From an uncultured Pseudobutyrivibrio sp. (GTDB lineage: Bacteria; Bacillota; Clostridia; Lachnospirales; Lachnospiraceae), in assembly GCA_946403965.1 (NCBI GenBank), contig CAMJBT010000030.1:1-35126 (forward strand): DNA of 35,126 bases, in the 5' to 3' direction. Every line of letters starts with the position of its first letter. Position 1 is the first letter of the stretch. Made by a program: the position numbers and the translations under genes. The notes under the pieces are model-generated. The model saw only the letters and a program-made list of their open reading frames with translations, did no database searches and was not told the DNA's origin. Positions 15,680 to 25,400 of this stretch are shown here, one piece after another.

Positions 15680-16495
15680 TTATAGGAAAAATTTATAAAT
15701 AACCTCTGCTATACCAGAATTATTGTTGTCATGTTCAGTAACATAATCAGCTTCCGCCTTTAATTCATCGCGGCCATTAGCCATTGCAACACCAACACCA
15801 GCTGTTGTAACCATACTAATATCATTTCTCTCATCACCACATGCTACAACATTTGAAATTGGAATTGAAAGGTGATCCGCAAGCTTCTTAATTCCATCTC
15901 CTTTTCCGGTACCTCTTTTAACAAATTCAAGAAAAGCATAGTGCGAAAAAAAGCTTTCAAACCTGTCATCAAATATAGCTGAAGTATCATCCTTAAAAGC
16001 CTGGAGATTTTCTGGATGATCATAATCAACTGCCATAATTTTAGTAATATGCTTATTTTTTAGTTCTTTAACATCTGTTATGTAGATAAGTTTTTCTCTG
16101 GAAACCTGCTTATAGCTCTCTACAAAATGATTGTCATTGAACGTGTAAATACACCCATTATCAAAAACAATACATGTAAACTTTTTATCTAGAATAGCAT
16201 TTACAAGCTCAAGGGCATTGTCGATATCGATATAATCGCCAAACAAAACATCATCGCTAAGCATACTAGTACCAACAACGCCTTGATAGCCAAGCATATA
16301 AACATTCTCTCGTTGAAATTCCTTATAAATAGATAATATCTTTTTTAATGCATTATTGGGTCTACCTGTATCAAAAGCAAGTACGTGCCCAGCATCTAGC
16401 ATTTTTGTGATTGCCTGCAAATTTTCCTTTGAAATATTTTTTTCATCATCAAAAAGCGTACCGTCCATATCAACGGCTAAAATCTTATTACTCAT
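15680..16495 (-). CDS. Cof-type HAD-superfamily phosphatase
   Basis: This 271-residue cytoplasmic phosphatase belongs to the Cof/YidA (HAD-IIB) type, which acts on sugar phosphates, flavin or other small phosphoesters; the substrate cannot be assigned. Motif I is AVDMDGTLFDDEKNIS near residue 7, with the nucleophile and acid/base aspartates. Motif II lies in AFDTGRP. Motif III is probably the lysine of GKGDGIKKLADHL, and motif IV is CGDERNDISMVTTAGVGVAM. A large C2 cap lies between. The ATG at 16495 overlaps the ppk stop by 8 bases (ATGAGTAA) and has GAGG upstream, indicating translational coupling. It is the last gene of the long uppS-to-HAD run. No clear terminator follows. Confidence 0.9.
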   Translation of the reverse strand: MSNKILAVDMDGTLFDDEKNISKENLQAITKMLDAGHVLAFDTGRPNNALKKILSIYKEFQRENVYMLGYQGVVGTSMLSDDVLFGDYIDIDNALELVNAILDKKFTCIVFDNGCIYTFNDNHFVESYKQVSREKLIYITDVKELKNKHITKIMAVDYDHPENLQAFKDDTSAIFDDRFESFFSHYAFLEFVKRGTGKGDGIKKLADHLSIPISNVVACGDERNDISMVTTAGVGVAMANGRDELKAEADYVTEHDNNNSGIAEVIYKFFL

Positions 16496-18656
16496 CAATT
16501 ACCTCGTTTGCCAGAATAGGAACAAAGGTCCTCTTCTTTAAGAAATCTATTTCTGGCTCATTGTTTTTCTTTGCTTCTTTACAGAAGGTATCCTGTGCTC
16601 CCACAGGCTTTTTACCTCTCGAAGGCTTAATTTTAACATAGCTTCCATCATCTGTCATCTCATAAGCCTTTAAGGTATCTCCCAATTGAATATCTAAAAT
16701 GTGTTTAACTTGAGATTTCAAAAGTTCATCCTCAACTGGGAAAATAATTTCAACTCTTCTGTCCAGATTACGAGGCATCCAGTCGGCGCTTCCCATATAA
16801 ACATCTTCACGTCCATTATTGTAGAAATAGAATATACGAGCATGTTCCAAATATGTACCTACTATTGATGAAACATGAATATTTTCGCTGACTCCAGGTA
16901 TTCCAACTCGAAGGCAACATATACCTCTGATAATTAAATATATTTTTACACCGGCATTGCTGGCTTCATAAAGCTTTTCAATTATTTCTTTGTCACAAAG
17001 AGAATTCATTTTTGCAATAATCAAAGCCTCTTTACCTTGCGATGCATTACGTATTTCTCTATCTATTAAACTAATGAATGTATCTCTAAGCCAAAGAGGT
17101 GCACATACAAGCTTATTCCAGCTTGCTGGCTCAGAATATCCTGAAAGCATATTGAACACTGCTGTAGCATCCTCTCCATAGGATTCTCTACAGGTTAGCA
17201 TACCGCAGTCTGTGTAAAGCTTCGCAGTAGAATCATTGTAGTTTCCTGTTCCAAGATGAACATATCGTCTAATACCATCATCCTCTCTTCTAACAACGAG
17301 AGCTATTTTACAATGGGTTTTTAAACCTACAAGGCCATAGATAACATGACACCCTGCCTTCTCTAACTTTTTAGCCCAAATAATATTGTTCTCTTCATCA
17401 AATCTAGCCTTAAGCTCTACCAATACTGTAACCTGCTTGCCATTTTCTGCCGCATGAGCAAGACTTGCGATAATCGGTGAATTACCACTTACACGATACA
17501 AAGTCTGTTTTATGGCAAGAACCTGTGGATCAAAAGCAGCCTGTGCTATAAAATCCACAACTGGATCAAAACTCTGATATGGGTGATGTAAAAGAATATC
17601 GCCTTTTTTTATTTCATCAAAAATTTTTTCACCTGGACGAAGTCTTGGATTATCCTGAGGTATAAACTTAGGACTACGTAGCTGATTGTGTCCTTCTATG
17701 CCATAAAGTTTCATCAGATAAGTAAGATCAATCGGCCCCTTTATCTTGTATATATCAATCTCGTTTACTCCAAGATTCTTTTTCAAAATACCAAGCAGTT
17801 TTTTATTTACAGTTGATTCAACCTCAAGACGAATAACCTCTCCCCACTGACGTGATTTAATCTGTTTTTCAATTTCAAGAAGTAAATCTTCTGCCCCTTC
17901 TTCATCGATTGAAAAATCCGCATTTCTCATGATGCGATATGGTGATGCAGCAACAACATTATAATTCAAGAATAATTTTTGCATATTTCGCTCGATGATT
18001 TGTTCAAGAAGAATAAAACAATCATGCCCTTTTTCATCAGAAGGCAGTGAAACAAATCTAGGAAGCACTGATGGAACCTGTACAGTAGCAAATTCCACAT
18101 CTTCAGATTCATTTTTCGTACCAATACCTACAGTATCAGCTTTCTTTTCAATAAGCGCTGCAATGTTTAACGATTTATTTCTAATAAGAGGAAATGGTCT
18201 TGATGCATCAAATGCCATCGGCGTAAGAACAGGATAAATTTGGCTCATAAAAAAAGCATCAATAAATTTCAGCTGTTCTTCATTTAAATCCTCGTATTTT
18301 TCATAAATTATAATTCCAGAATCTCTGAGAATTGGTGTAAGACTCCTGTTAAAAGTATTATATTGAAAATCCACAAGCTCTCTGGTCTTTTCATTTATAG
18401 CTATCAGCTGCTCTGTTGGAGTCATACCAGCAATATCTGGCTTAGTGTAGCCTGCATGTTCCATATCTTTCAATGATGCTACTCTAACCATGAAAAACTC
18501 ATCTAAATTTGAAGATGTAATAGCCACGAATTTTATACGCTCCAGAATAGGAAGCTCTTTAACAAGAGCTTCATTTAAAACTCGTCGCTCAAATTTCAAC
18601 CAACTAAGCTCACGGTTATCATAATATTTTGAATCCGAAATATTAATCTGTGCCAT
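16488..18656 (-). CDS. ppk1: Polyphosphate kinase 1
   Basis: PPK1 reversibly polymerises the gamma phosphate of ATP into inorganic polyphosphate. From the chosen start the protein has 722 residues, near the usual length. The N-terminal domain starts with YYDNRELSWLKFERRVLNEA. Middle signatures are DILLHHPYQSFDPVVDFI and AFDPQVLAIKQTLYRVSGNS. The PLD-like catalytic region has GLKTHCKIALVVRRE and VHLGTGNYNDSTAKLYTD, and the C-terminal domain has GSADWMPRNLDRRVEIIFPV. The frame is open 18 bases further to a TTG, but ATG 18656 has a GGGAG site 7 bases upstream. It begins 20 bases past the Ppx/GppA-like gene and overlaps the HAD gene at its end, forming a polyphosphate cluster. Confidence 0.96.
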   Translation of the reverse strand: MAQINISDSKYYDNRELSWLKFERRVLNEALVKELPILERIKFVAITSSNLDEFFMVRVASLKDMEHAGYTKPDIAGMTPTEQLIAINEKTRELVDFQYNTFNRSLTPILRDSGIIIYEKYEDLNEEQLKFIDAFFMSQIYPVLTPMAFDASRPFPLIRNKSLNIAALIEKKADTVGIGTKNESEDVEFATVQVPSVLPRFVSLPSDEKGHDCFILLEQIIERNMQKLFLNYNVVAASPYRIMRNADFSIDEEGAEDLLLEIEKQIKSRQWGEVIRLEVESTVNKKLLGILKKNLGVNEIDIYKIKGPIDLTYLMKLYGIEGHNQLRSPKFIPQDNPRLRPGEKIFDEIKKGDILLHHPYQSFDPVVDFIAQAAFDPQVLAIKQTLYRVSGNSPIIASLAHAAENGKQVTVLVELKARFDEENNIIWAKKLEKAGCHVIYGLVGLKTHCKIALVVRREDDGIRRYVHLGTGNYNDSTAKLYTDCGMLTCRESYGEDATAVFNMLSGYSEPASWNKLVCAPLWLRDTFISLIDREIRNASQGKEALIIAKMNSLCDKEIIEKLYEASNAGVKIYLIIRGICCLRVGIPGVSENIHVSSIVGTYLEHARIFYFYNNGREDVYMGSADWMPRNLDRRVEIIFPVEDELLKSQVKHILDIQLGDTLKAYEMTDDGSYVKIKPSRGKKPVGAQDTFCKEAKKNNEPEIDFLKKRTFVPILANEVIDE

Positions 18657-18676
18657 AATTTTCTCCCGCCCCAAAA

Positions 18677-20191
18677 CTATTTATTCTCTCTCAATACAGG
18701 TTTTATTGAAAATATCTGTTCAAAGTAATCTGCATTCTTTTTAAACAATCCCTTTTCTAGTGCAAGTGAACTGTTTGCCTCTATAGTAATAACAAGTTCT
18801 CTATCTTTTACCCTCATAGAAACATTTTTAATTTTCTGCTTGTGCGAACGATCAAGAGCATTTGCGACCTTTAAAATTGCTAAAAGTTTCAATATCAATA
18901 GATATTCCTCAATAGTAAACCTATCCGAAAGATTTTCATAGGAATCTACTGGCATTCTATTAAATTCTACAGTAGTAGCAATAATTTCTCTTTCTTTATG
19001 ACTAAGTCCTAAAATCTCAGATGTCATAATAATTGTATATGAGCACCTAGATGCATCTGCCAATGAGATGTATTTTCCGCAATCATGTAAAATAGCAATA
19101 CATTGCATCAAAACTCGATGGCGTTTATTCATGCCATGATATTTTTTCATTGCATCAAACACTTCGGTAGACAGTCTAAACAAGGCCTTTAAATGAGGTT
19201 GATAGCTATCGTATCGTTTAGCAATAGACCAAGCCGCGGTGATAATATCATTGTCAAAATCATGTCTGGCTGTAAGCCATTTCTTGTTATAGCAAAAATT
19301 GTAGGCCATACCTTCGCAAATAGAGACTCCTGGAGCTACCACCGTCTTAGGCCTAAGGGTTTCCGCCATAGTTTTGTAAAGCATTACTACTGGCTCAATT
19401 AAATATTCATTATCCAGATAAATAGCATTTTCTCTTTCAAAATTCATAATGAACTGCTTGTCAAGTTTGTTTAAAAACGCAAGATAGTCTTCCATTTTCA
19501 CTCTTTTATTTGAAAAAGATGCTATTCTTTGAGCAATAGAACCCACATGGACTCCTAATAATATCATATACTTTGGCTCAATTTCTCTTAGGAACATGGT
19601 TTTAAATACTTCTAATTCCTTATATACCATCTCGTATATTTGCTCCATAGAAGTTGTTCCTGTGCCAAGTTTTTTTATATTTTCACTGACAGACACAGTA
19701 CCTAGGGACAGATGTTGTGTTGTAATTATTTTTCCTTTTGAAAAGAGGGTAAGTTGTAATGACACGCCGCCAATATCTACAAGAACTGCAGATTCATTAA
19801 TCAGCTCTTCGAAATCATCTATGGAAGCAACAGCTTGATAGCTTAAAAAACGTTGTTCAGAATTTGAAAGAACTTCAATAGAGAAATCTGTACGTTGTTT
19901 GATTTGTTCTAACACTATAAGCGCATTATCAGCCTGACGAATATTAGGTCCAGCAGCTATAGAAAAGCTATCAACTTTGTAGCCTTCCATAGTGCGTCTC
20001 ATATCATTCAAAACCTTGCAAAGCTTGTCTGTGGTCTCAGGCATAATGCTGCCTTTGCTGAGAATATCCTTTATTATGTCAGATGGAGCCTTAAGCGTAT
20101 CAACGGTTTTTATCTTCTTTTGTTTTCCTACCTCAAAAACCTTCATGGTAGTCTCGTAAGAACCCACATATATACTTGCAAAAACTTTCAT
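18677..20191 (-). CDS. Divergent Ppx/GppA-family protein with C-terminal HD domain
   Basis: The 504-residue protein has the two-part layout of Ppx/GppA-HD proteins, which hydrolyse polyphosphate or (p)ppGpp: an ASKHA-fold domain at about 1-300 and an HD domain at about 310-504. The motifs are eroded. The N-terminal phosphate loop, usually DxGS, reads IYVGS at 7-11 with no aspartate. The second loop, usually DIGGGSTE, reads DIGGVSLQ at 139-146. The region of the catalytic glutamate, usually SGxEEA, reads SNSEQR at 109-114. The HD pair is present in AILHDCGKYISL (369-370), but the later family motif, usually ADALDRSH, reads ANALDRSH. Located directly upstream of ppk1, it may be an altered phosphatase or a regulator. 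Family assignment is secure; activity is uncertain. Confidence 0.85.
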   Translation of the reverse strand: MKVFASIYVGSYETTMKVFEVGKQKKIKTVDTLKAPSDIIKDILSKGSIMPETTDKLCKVLNDMRRTMEGYKVDSFSIAAGPNIRQADNALIVLEQIKQRTDFSIEVLSNSEQRFLSYQAVASIDDFEELINESAVLVDIGGVSLQLTLFSKGKIITTQHLSLGTVSVSENIKKLGTGTTSMEQIYEMVYKELEVFKTMFLREIEPKYMILLGVHVGSIAQRIASFSNKRVKMEDYLAFLNKLDKQFIMNFERENAIYLDNEYLIEPVVMLYKTMAETLRPKTVVAPGVSICEGMAYNFCYNKKWLTARHDFDNDIITAAWSIAKRYDSYQPHLKALFRLSTEVFDAMKKYHGMNKRHRVLMQCIAILHDCGKYISLADASRCSYTIIMTSEILGLSHKEREIIATTVEFNRMPVDSYENLSDRFTIEEYLLILKLLAILKVANALDRSHKQKIKNVSMRVKDRELVITIEANSSLALEKGLFKKNADYFEQIFSIKPVLRENK

Positions 20192-20206
20192 AACTAACCC
20201 CTTTTT

Positions 20207-21343
20207 CTAGTAATTGCCCAAAACTCTAAGGCTTACACATTCTTCCTTTAATCCTGTTAAAGCATTTTGAACTGCTTCATCATTTAGATTTCCATCAATA
20301 TCAATAAAAAATCTATATTGCCAATTAACCCCCTTAATTGGCCGAGATTCAATTCTATTCATGTTAATTCCATTGAACATAAGATTAGATAAAATTCTAT
20401 AAAGACTACCTGGCTGATGGGCAATCTCCAAGCAAAGACTGATTTTATCAGCATCCTTTTTATATTTTTTATCTTTGGAAACAATCACAAAGCGAGTCTC
20501 ATTGTTTTTATCATCTTGAATTGCTTCCTCGAGAATATCAAGATCATATAGAACAGCATTATATTTACTTCCTATAGCTGCCTGTGAAACATCATTATCA
20601 TTTTTTATTTTTTGTGCACTCATAGCAGTGTTTCTTAGATTTTTAACATCCCAATCAATATGCTTTGTCCTTATATACTCTTCACATTGCGCAATTGCCT
20701 TTGGATGAGAATATACAGTTTTGATATCTGAAATGTTAGCTCCTTTAATTCCTAGTAACGCATGATCTATTTTTAAAATCTGTTCACCAATAATAGCTAC
20801 ATTATATTCTGATAAAAGGTCGAAATTTTCTTCGATAGAACCTGCAAGGCTATTTTCAATTGGCAAAACTGCGTAATCTGCTTTGCCAGAATTTATTGCT
20901 TCCATGGCATCTCTCCAAAGCTCGACATAAAAGCTTTCCTTCATTTCATCATGAAAAAAAGCATCCATGGCTAGCTGGGAATATGCCCCTTGCACACCTT
21001 GAAAACATACAGTAGCTTCACTAAAATCAAACTGCTCAACCTCAGAAAAACCAGATTCATAATTAACTCCATTTTCTCGCAATATTGAAAACTGCTTTTT
21101 ACGACTAATAGACATTATCTGAGTATAAAGCTCTCTAACCGCTTGTCTTGAAAATCCATCATCCACATAAGATGAAAGCTTATCGAGTTTTTCATCTTCT
21201 CTTGCTTTATCGTAAACACTTTTGCCGGTAGCAATTTTGTATTCTGCCACCTGACACGCAAGTTCCATACGCTTTGTGAATAATTCTAATATTTCCTTGT
21301 CTACAGTATCAATCTCTACTCTAATGTCCTTTAAGTCTCTCAT
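20207..21343 (-). CDS. pheA: Bifunctional chorismate mutase / prephenate dehydratase
   Basis: The P-protein converts chorismate to prephenate and then to phenylpyruvate for phenylalanine synthesis. The 378 residues comprise an AroQ-type chorismate mutase domain (1-90, IRVEIDTVDKEILELFTKRM), a prephenate dehydratase domain (about 108-285, VCFQGVQGAYSQLAMDAFF, PIENSLAGSIEENFDLL, catalytic TR in NNETRFVIVSK), and a C-terminal ACT domain (from about 295, HQPGSLYRILSNLMFNGINM, then ESRP). The ESRP motif is associated with phenylalanine binding, so feedback inhibition is likely. The ATG at 21343 has an AGGAG site. It lies 20 bases after the DUF5050-like gene and 15 bases before the Ppx/GppA-like gene, an unusual position for an aromatic amino acid gene. 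Confidence 0.96.
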   Translation of the reverse strand: MRDLKDIRVEIDTVDKEILELFTKRMELACQVAEYKIATGKSVYDKAREDEKLDKLSSYVDDGFSRQAVRELYTQIMSISRKKQFSILRENGVNYESGFSEVEQFDFSEATVCFQGVQGAYSQLAMDAFFHDEMKESFYVELWRDAMEAINSGKADYAVLPIENSLAGSIEENFDLLSEYNVAIIGEQILKIDHALLGIKGANISDIKTVYSHPKAIAQCEEYIRTKHIDWDVKNLRNTAMSAQKIKNDNDVSQAAIGSKYNAVLYDLDILEEAIQDDKNNETRFVIVSKDKKYKKDADKISLCLEIAHQPGSLYRILSNLMFNGINMNRIESRPIKGVNWQYRFFIDIDGNLNDEAVQNALTGLKEECVSLRVLGNY

Positions 21344-21363
21344 GCTGCTCCTATCCTGTCTAT

Positions 21364-22383
21364 CTACTGATCTGATGATTGAATTGGTGGATTAAATATT
21401 CCTACCTGGTCACTTCCTTTTAATACATGATATGTTGTCCCAGAAAAGAAATCTGCGAAATATACATATCTACTTGTAACATTAATGCTATTAAATTCTC
21501 CCTCTGCTATAAGGACTTCACTACCTGTTGTTAAATCAACTCGGTATAGTCCATCAGGATTCCCCTTTATACTCTGATAATAAAGGTAGTTACCATCAAT
21601 ATTATAGTCTGAGGTACCATAGGTGGTGATTCCCACCTTATCGCCTCCACCTAGAGGCATTCTATAAACTCTTTCCTTATGGTCCAAATCCATAAAATAC
21701 AAATCTGACCCAACTATTGTTGGCATCCAAAGATTTTCACTGGATGCAAATCCTATGTCCTTAGATTGCATATTAAAGGTATGCAGATTATGATCTCCTT
21801 CAACGCCAGCAAAGTATAGTTTATCCCCTACTAAACAACGTGGGTCTATAGCCGACTTATGAAGCACCTGCCCCTCAGTACCATCAATCTTTATGGAATG
21901 AAGTGTCACTCCATCCTCTTCATCATGTCTTTGATAAAGAATATAGTTTCCAGAAAGAGCACATGTAGTGCTAGCTTCCTGGTCCAAAATTATTACCTTT
22001 TTATTTTTTCTGTTCATACGGCAAAGGCTGTTTATATTAACCTTCAAAAAACCGAACTGGGAATTATCCCTGTTTTCCTGTCGACAATAATAAATATAGT
22101 TAGAATCAGCATTTAAAAAGTAAACACTGTCATTGGCAAGAATCTTAACATCTGTCTCGTCTGGATTCATGGTGTATATTCGATGGTAATCATTTGGGTT
22201 GGCAAAATAAACAATACCATCAATCTCACAAAAAAGACCATTCCCATAGAGATTGCCAGTTGTATTGCCATTTACGTTTGTTTCATTGAAGTGGGTTACT
22301 GTATTAATGTATTTGTAATACCCTGCGCCACCTACTACAGCAAAAAAAGCAATAGCAATTAAAACTCTTCTAACTATCTTCAT
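21364..22383 (-). CDS. Membrane-anchored DUF5050-type beta-propeller protein
   Basis: This 339-residue protein starts with a basic cap and one hydrophobic segment (residues 7-24, VLIAIAFFAVVGGAGYY), then an extracellular region. That region is made of repeated units with the pattern of aromatic-rich strands seen in DUF5050 and prolyl-like propellers: GIVYFANPNDYHRIYTMN, SNYIYYCRQENRDNS, GNYILYQRHDEEDGVTLHS, GDKLYFAGVEGDHN, GNYLYYQSIKGNPDGLYRVD and SRYVYFADF. There is no lipobox cysteine and no recognisable catalytic motif. Such proteins are frequent in Lachnospiraceae; function is unknown, with surface binding or sensing as a guess. It sits between polC and pheA with gaps of 22 and 20 bases, so it is co-transcribed with housekeeping genes. 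Confidence 0.75.
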   Translation of the reverse strand: MKIVRRVLIAIAFFAVVGGAGYYKYINTVTHFNETNVNGNTTGNLYGNGLFCEIDGIVYFANPNDYHRIYTMNPDETDVKILANDSVYFLNADSNYIYYCRQENRDNSQFGFLKVNINSLCRMNRKNKKVIILDQEASTTCALSGNYILYQRHDEEDGVTLHSIKIDGTEGQVLHKSAIDPRCLVGDKLYFAGVEGDHNLHTFNMQSKDIGFASSENLWMPTIVGSDLYFMDLDHKERVYRMPLGGGDKVGITTYGTSDYNIDGNYLYYQSIKGNPDGLYRVDLTTGSEVLIAEGEFNSINVTSRYVYFADFFSGTTYHVLKGSDQVGIFNPPIQSSDQ

Positions 22384-22405
22384 TCTTCTGCCCTCCTGTT
22401 AGGTA

Positions 22406-25400
22406 TTAGAAACTGAAAAAATCGGATAACGAAAGCTGGTTTGACTGTGGTAAATCTTTGATAATTCCTAATTCTACCATCTTGTCAATAATAGTCTGTG
22501 AAACCTTACCTCTTTCTTTAATATCATCAAGAGATAAGAATTTACCTTGAGCCGCCGCAATCTGTAATTGTTCGGCAGCCTTATCACCCATTCCTGAAAT
22601 AACATTAAATGGTGGTAATAACTTATCATCTACTATTTTAAAGTATCTTGAGTCAGATTGGTATAGGTCCATAGGTAAAAATTCAAATCCACGGGCATAC
22701 ATTTCCTGTACAAGTCTAAGTGCGATAAGAGTATCTTTATCTGTTGCTGAAGGATTTTGCATAGCCTTAAGGTTTTTGATTTCCTGTTCTGCTCTAGCCT
22801 TACCTTGGCAACATTTTTCATAATCAAAGCCACCCGCTCTAATGGAGAAAAATGCAGCATAATATGCAAGCGGATAATTAATTTTACAATATGCAACACG
22901 CCATGCCATCATAACGTAAGCAGCCGCATGAGCCTTTGGGAACATGTATTTAATTTTCTCGCAAGAGCCAATGTACCAATCAGGAACTCCATGTTCCTGC
23001 ATATGTTGCTTGTATGTTGGCCATTCATCACATTTGCCTTTTGCAACAATACCTTTACGAACTCTTTCCATAATGGTAAATGATTCAGCAGGATCTAGCC
23101 CCTTATGTATCAAATAAACCATGATGTCATCTCTTGTACAAATAGCTTCAGTAATGGTTGCAACTCCGCTTAGAATAAGGTCTTGAGCATTTCCAAGCCA
23201 TACATCCGTACCATGAGCAAGGCCGGCAATACGAACAAGATCTGTAAAGTATTGAGGCTTGGCCTCGACAAGCATCTGCATAGCAAAATCAGTTCCAAAC
23301 TCAGGTATTCCAAGTGTTCCAAGGGGTGTTCCCATAATATCATCTGGGGTTATGCCAAGAGCTTTTGTACTTTGGAATAAAGACATAACATCTTTATCAT
23401 CCAAAGGAATCTTAGTAGCATCAATACCTGTCAAATCCTCAAGTCGTCTAATCATTGTAGGATCCAAATGACCCAGGATATCAAGCTTCAGTAAGTTTGC
23501 ATCAATCTTGTGGTAATCAAAATGAGTAGTAACAATATCTGTATCCTTGTTGGCAGGATGCTGAACTGGAGTAAATGAATAAATATCTTCTCCATTTGGA
23601 AGAACTACTACACCACCTGGATGTTGACCAGTTGTAGATTTAACGCCTTCCACACCTTTTGCTATTCGTTCATTTTCAGCACGACGTTTTCTGATGTCGC
23701 GCTTTTCAAAGTATTTAAGAACATAACCTACGGCATTTTTATCAGCTAGCGTTGAAACTGTTCCCGCTTTAAATGTCTGACCTTCACCAAATATTACTTC
23801 GGTATATTTATGTGCCTTTGATTGATATTCGTTAGAGAAGTTCAAATCGATATCCGGCTCCTTATCACCCTTGAATCCAAGGAATGTTTCGAATGGAATA
23901 TCAAATCCGTCCTTCACTAAAGGCTTACCACAATTCGGGCACACCTTGTCAGGCATATCAACACCTGAAAGTCCCAGGTTTACAATCTCCTTAACCTCAG
24001 GACCATCAAAGTCTACATAAAAACAATTTGCACATCTATAATGAGGTGGCAAAGGATTAACCTCGGTAATACCAGCCATAGTAGCAGCAAAGGAAGAACC
24101 TACAGAGCCACGGGAACCAACCAAGTATCCATCCTCGTTTGATTTCCAAACCAGCTTCTGAGCGATAATATACATAACAGAATAACCATTACCGATAATA
24201 GAGTTAAGCTCTCGCTCTAATCTAGCGGCAACGATTTCCGGAAGTTCAGGACCATAAACCTCATGGGCTTTCGTCTCACAAATACGACGCAAATCCTCCT
24301 CTGAATGCTCAATAACTGGAGGACACTTATCTGGACGAACTGGGTGAATTCTTTCACACATATCAGCAATCTTGTTGGTATTTTCAATTACAACCTCATG
24401 AGCTTTTGCCAATCCAAGATAAGCAAACTCTTCCATCATCTCATCTGTAGAATGAAGATAAAGTGGAGCTTGTTGATCTGCATCATCAAAGCCTTTATTA
24501 GCCATAATTATTCTTCGATAAACCTCATCCTCTGGATCAAGGAAATGAACGTCACAGGTAGCAACAACAGGTTTATGAAATTCCTCACCTAAAGCTACAA
24601 TTTGCTTATTTACTTCCTGTAAATCCTTTATAGAGTTAAATCTATCATATCTTGGTTTGTCTGAGCGAATCATAAACTCATTATTACCAACAGGTTGAAT
24701 TTCTAAATAATCATAGAAATTTGCAATTCGAGCAATCTCTGAATCATCTCTATCATCTACAATTGCATCGTAAAGCTCTCCTGCTTCACAAGCCGAACCA
24801 ATAATCAATCCTTCCCTACACTCCATCAGAAGAGATTTTGGAACTTTTGGGTTTCTGCTGAAATAATAAAGATGAGATTCTGAAACCAATCTATAGAGAT
24901 TTATTCTTCCCAAATCATTCTTTGCAAGAACAATACAGTGATGAGCTCTCATCTTCTTGATTTGTTCGGCTGAAGGTTTTGCCTTAATATTTAGTTCAGT
25001 CAAATCATGAATATTTTCATTTTCAAGTTTTGCAATAAACTTCTCAAATATTTTAGCTGTAACTTCAGCATCAGCCACAGCTCGATGGTGATGCTCATTT
25101 ACTACATTTTCAAGTTTGCAAACTGCATCGAGATTAAACCTTGCATTATTAGGATGTAAATAGCGAGCCACCTCAACTGTGTCAACATGAGTATAGTCAT
25201 AATCCAGTCCAAGCTGTTTGCAATTGTATCTAATGAAACTAGTATCAAACCCGGCATTGTGAGCTACAAGAACTGTACCTTTACAAAACTCCATAAACCT
25301 TGGAAGAATAACATCGATAGTTGGTGCATCAATTACCATATCATCAGTAATTGATGTAAGTTCAGTAATCTTGTATGGAATAGGAACCTCTGGATTAATA

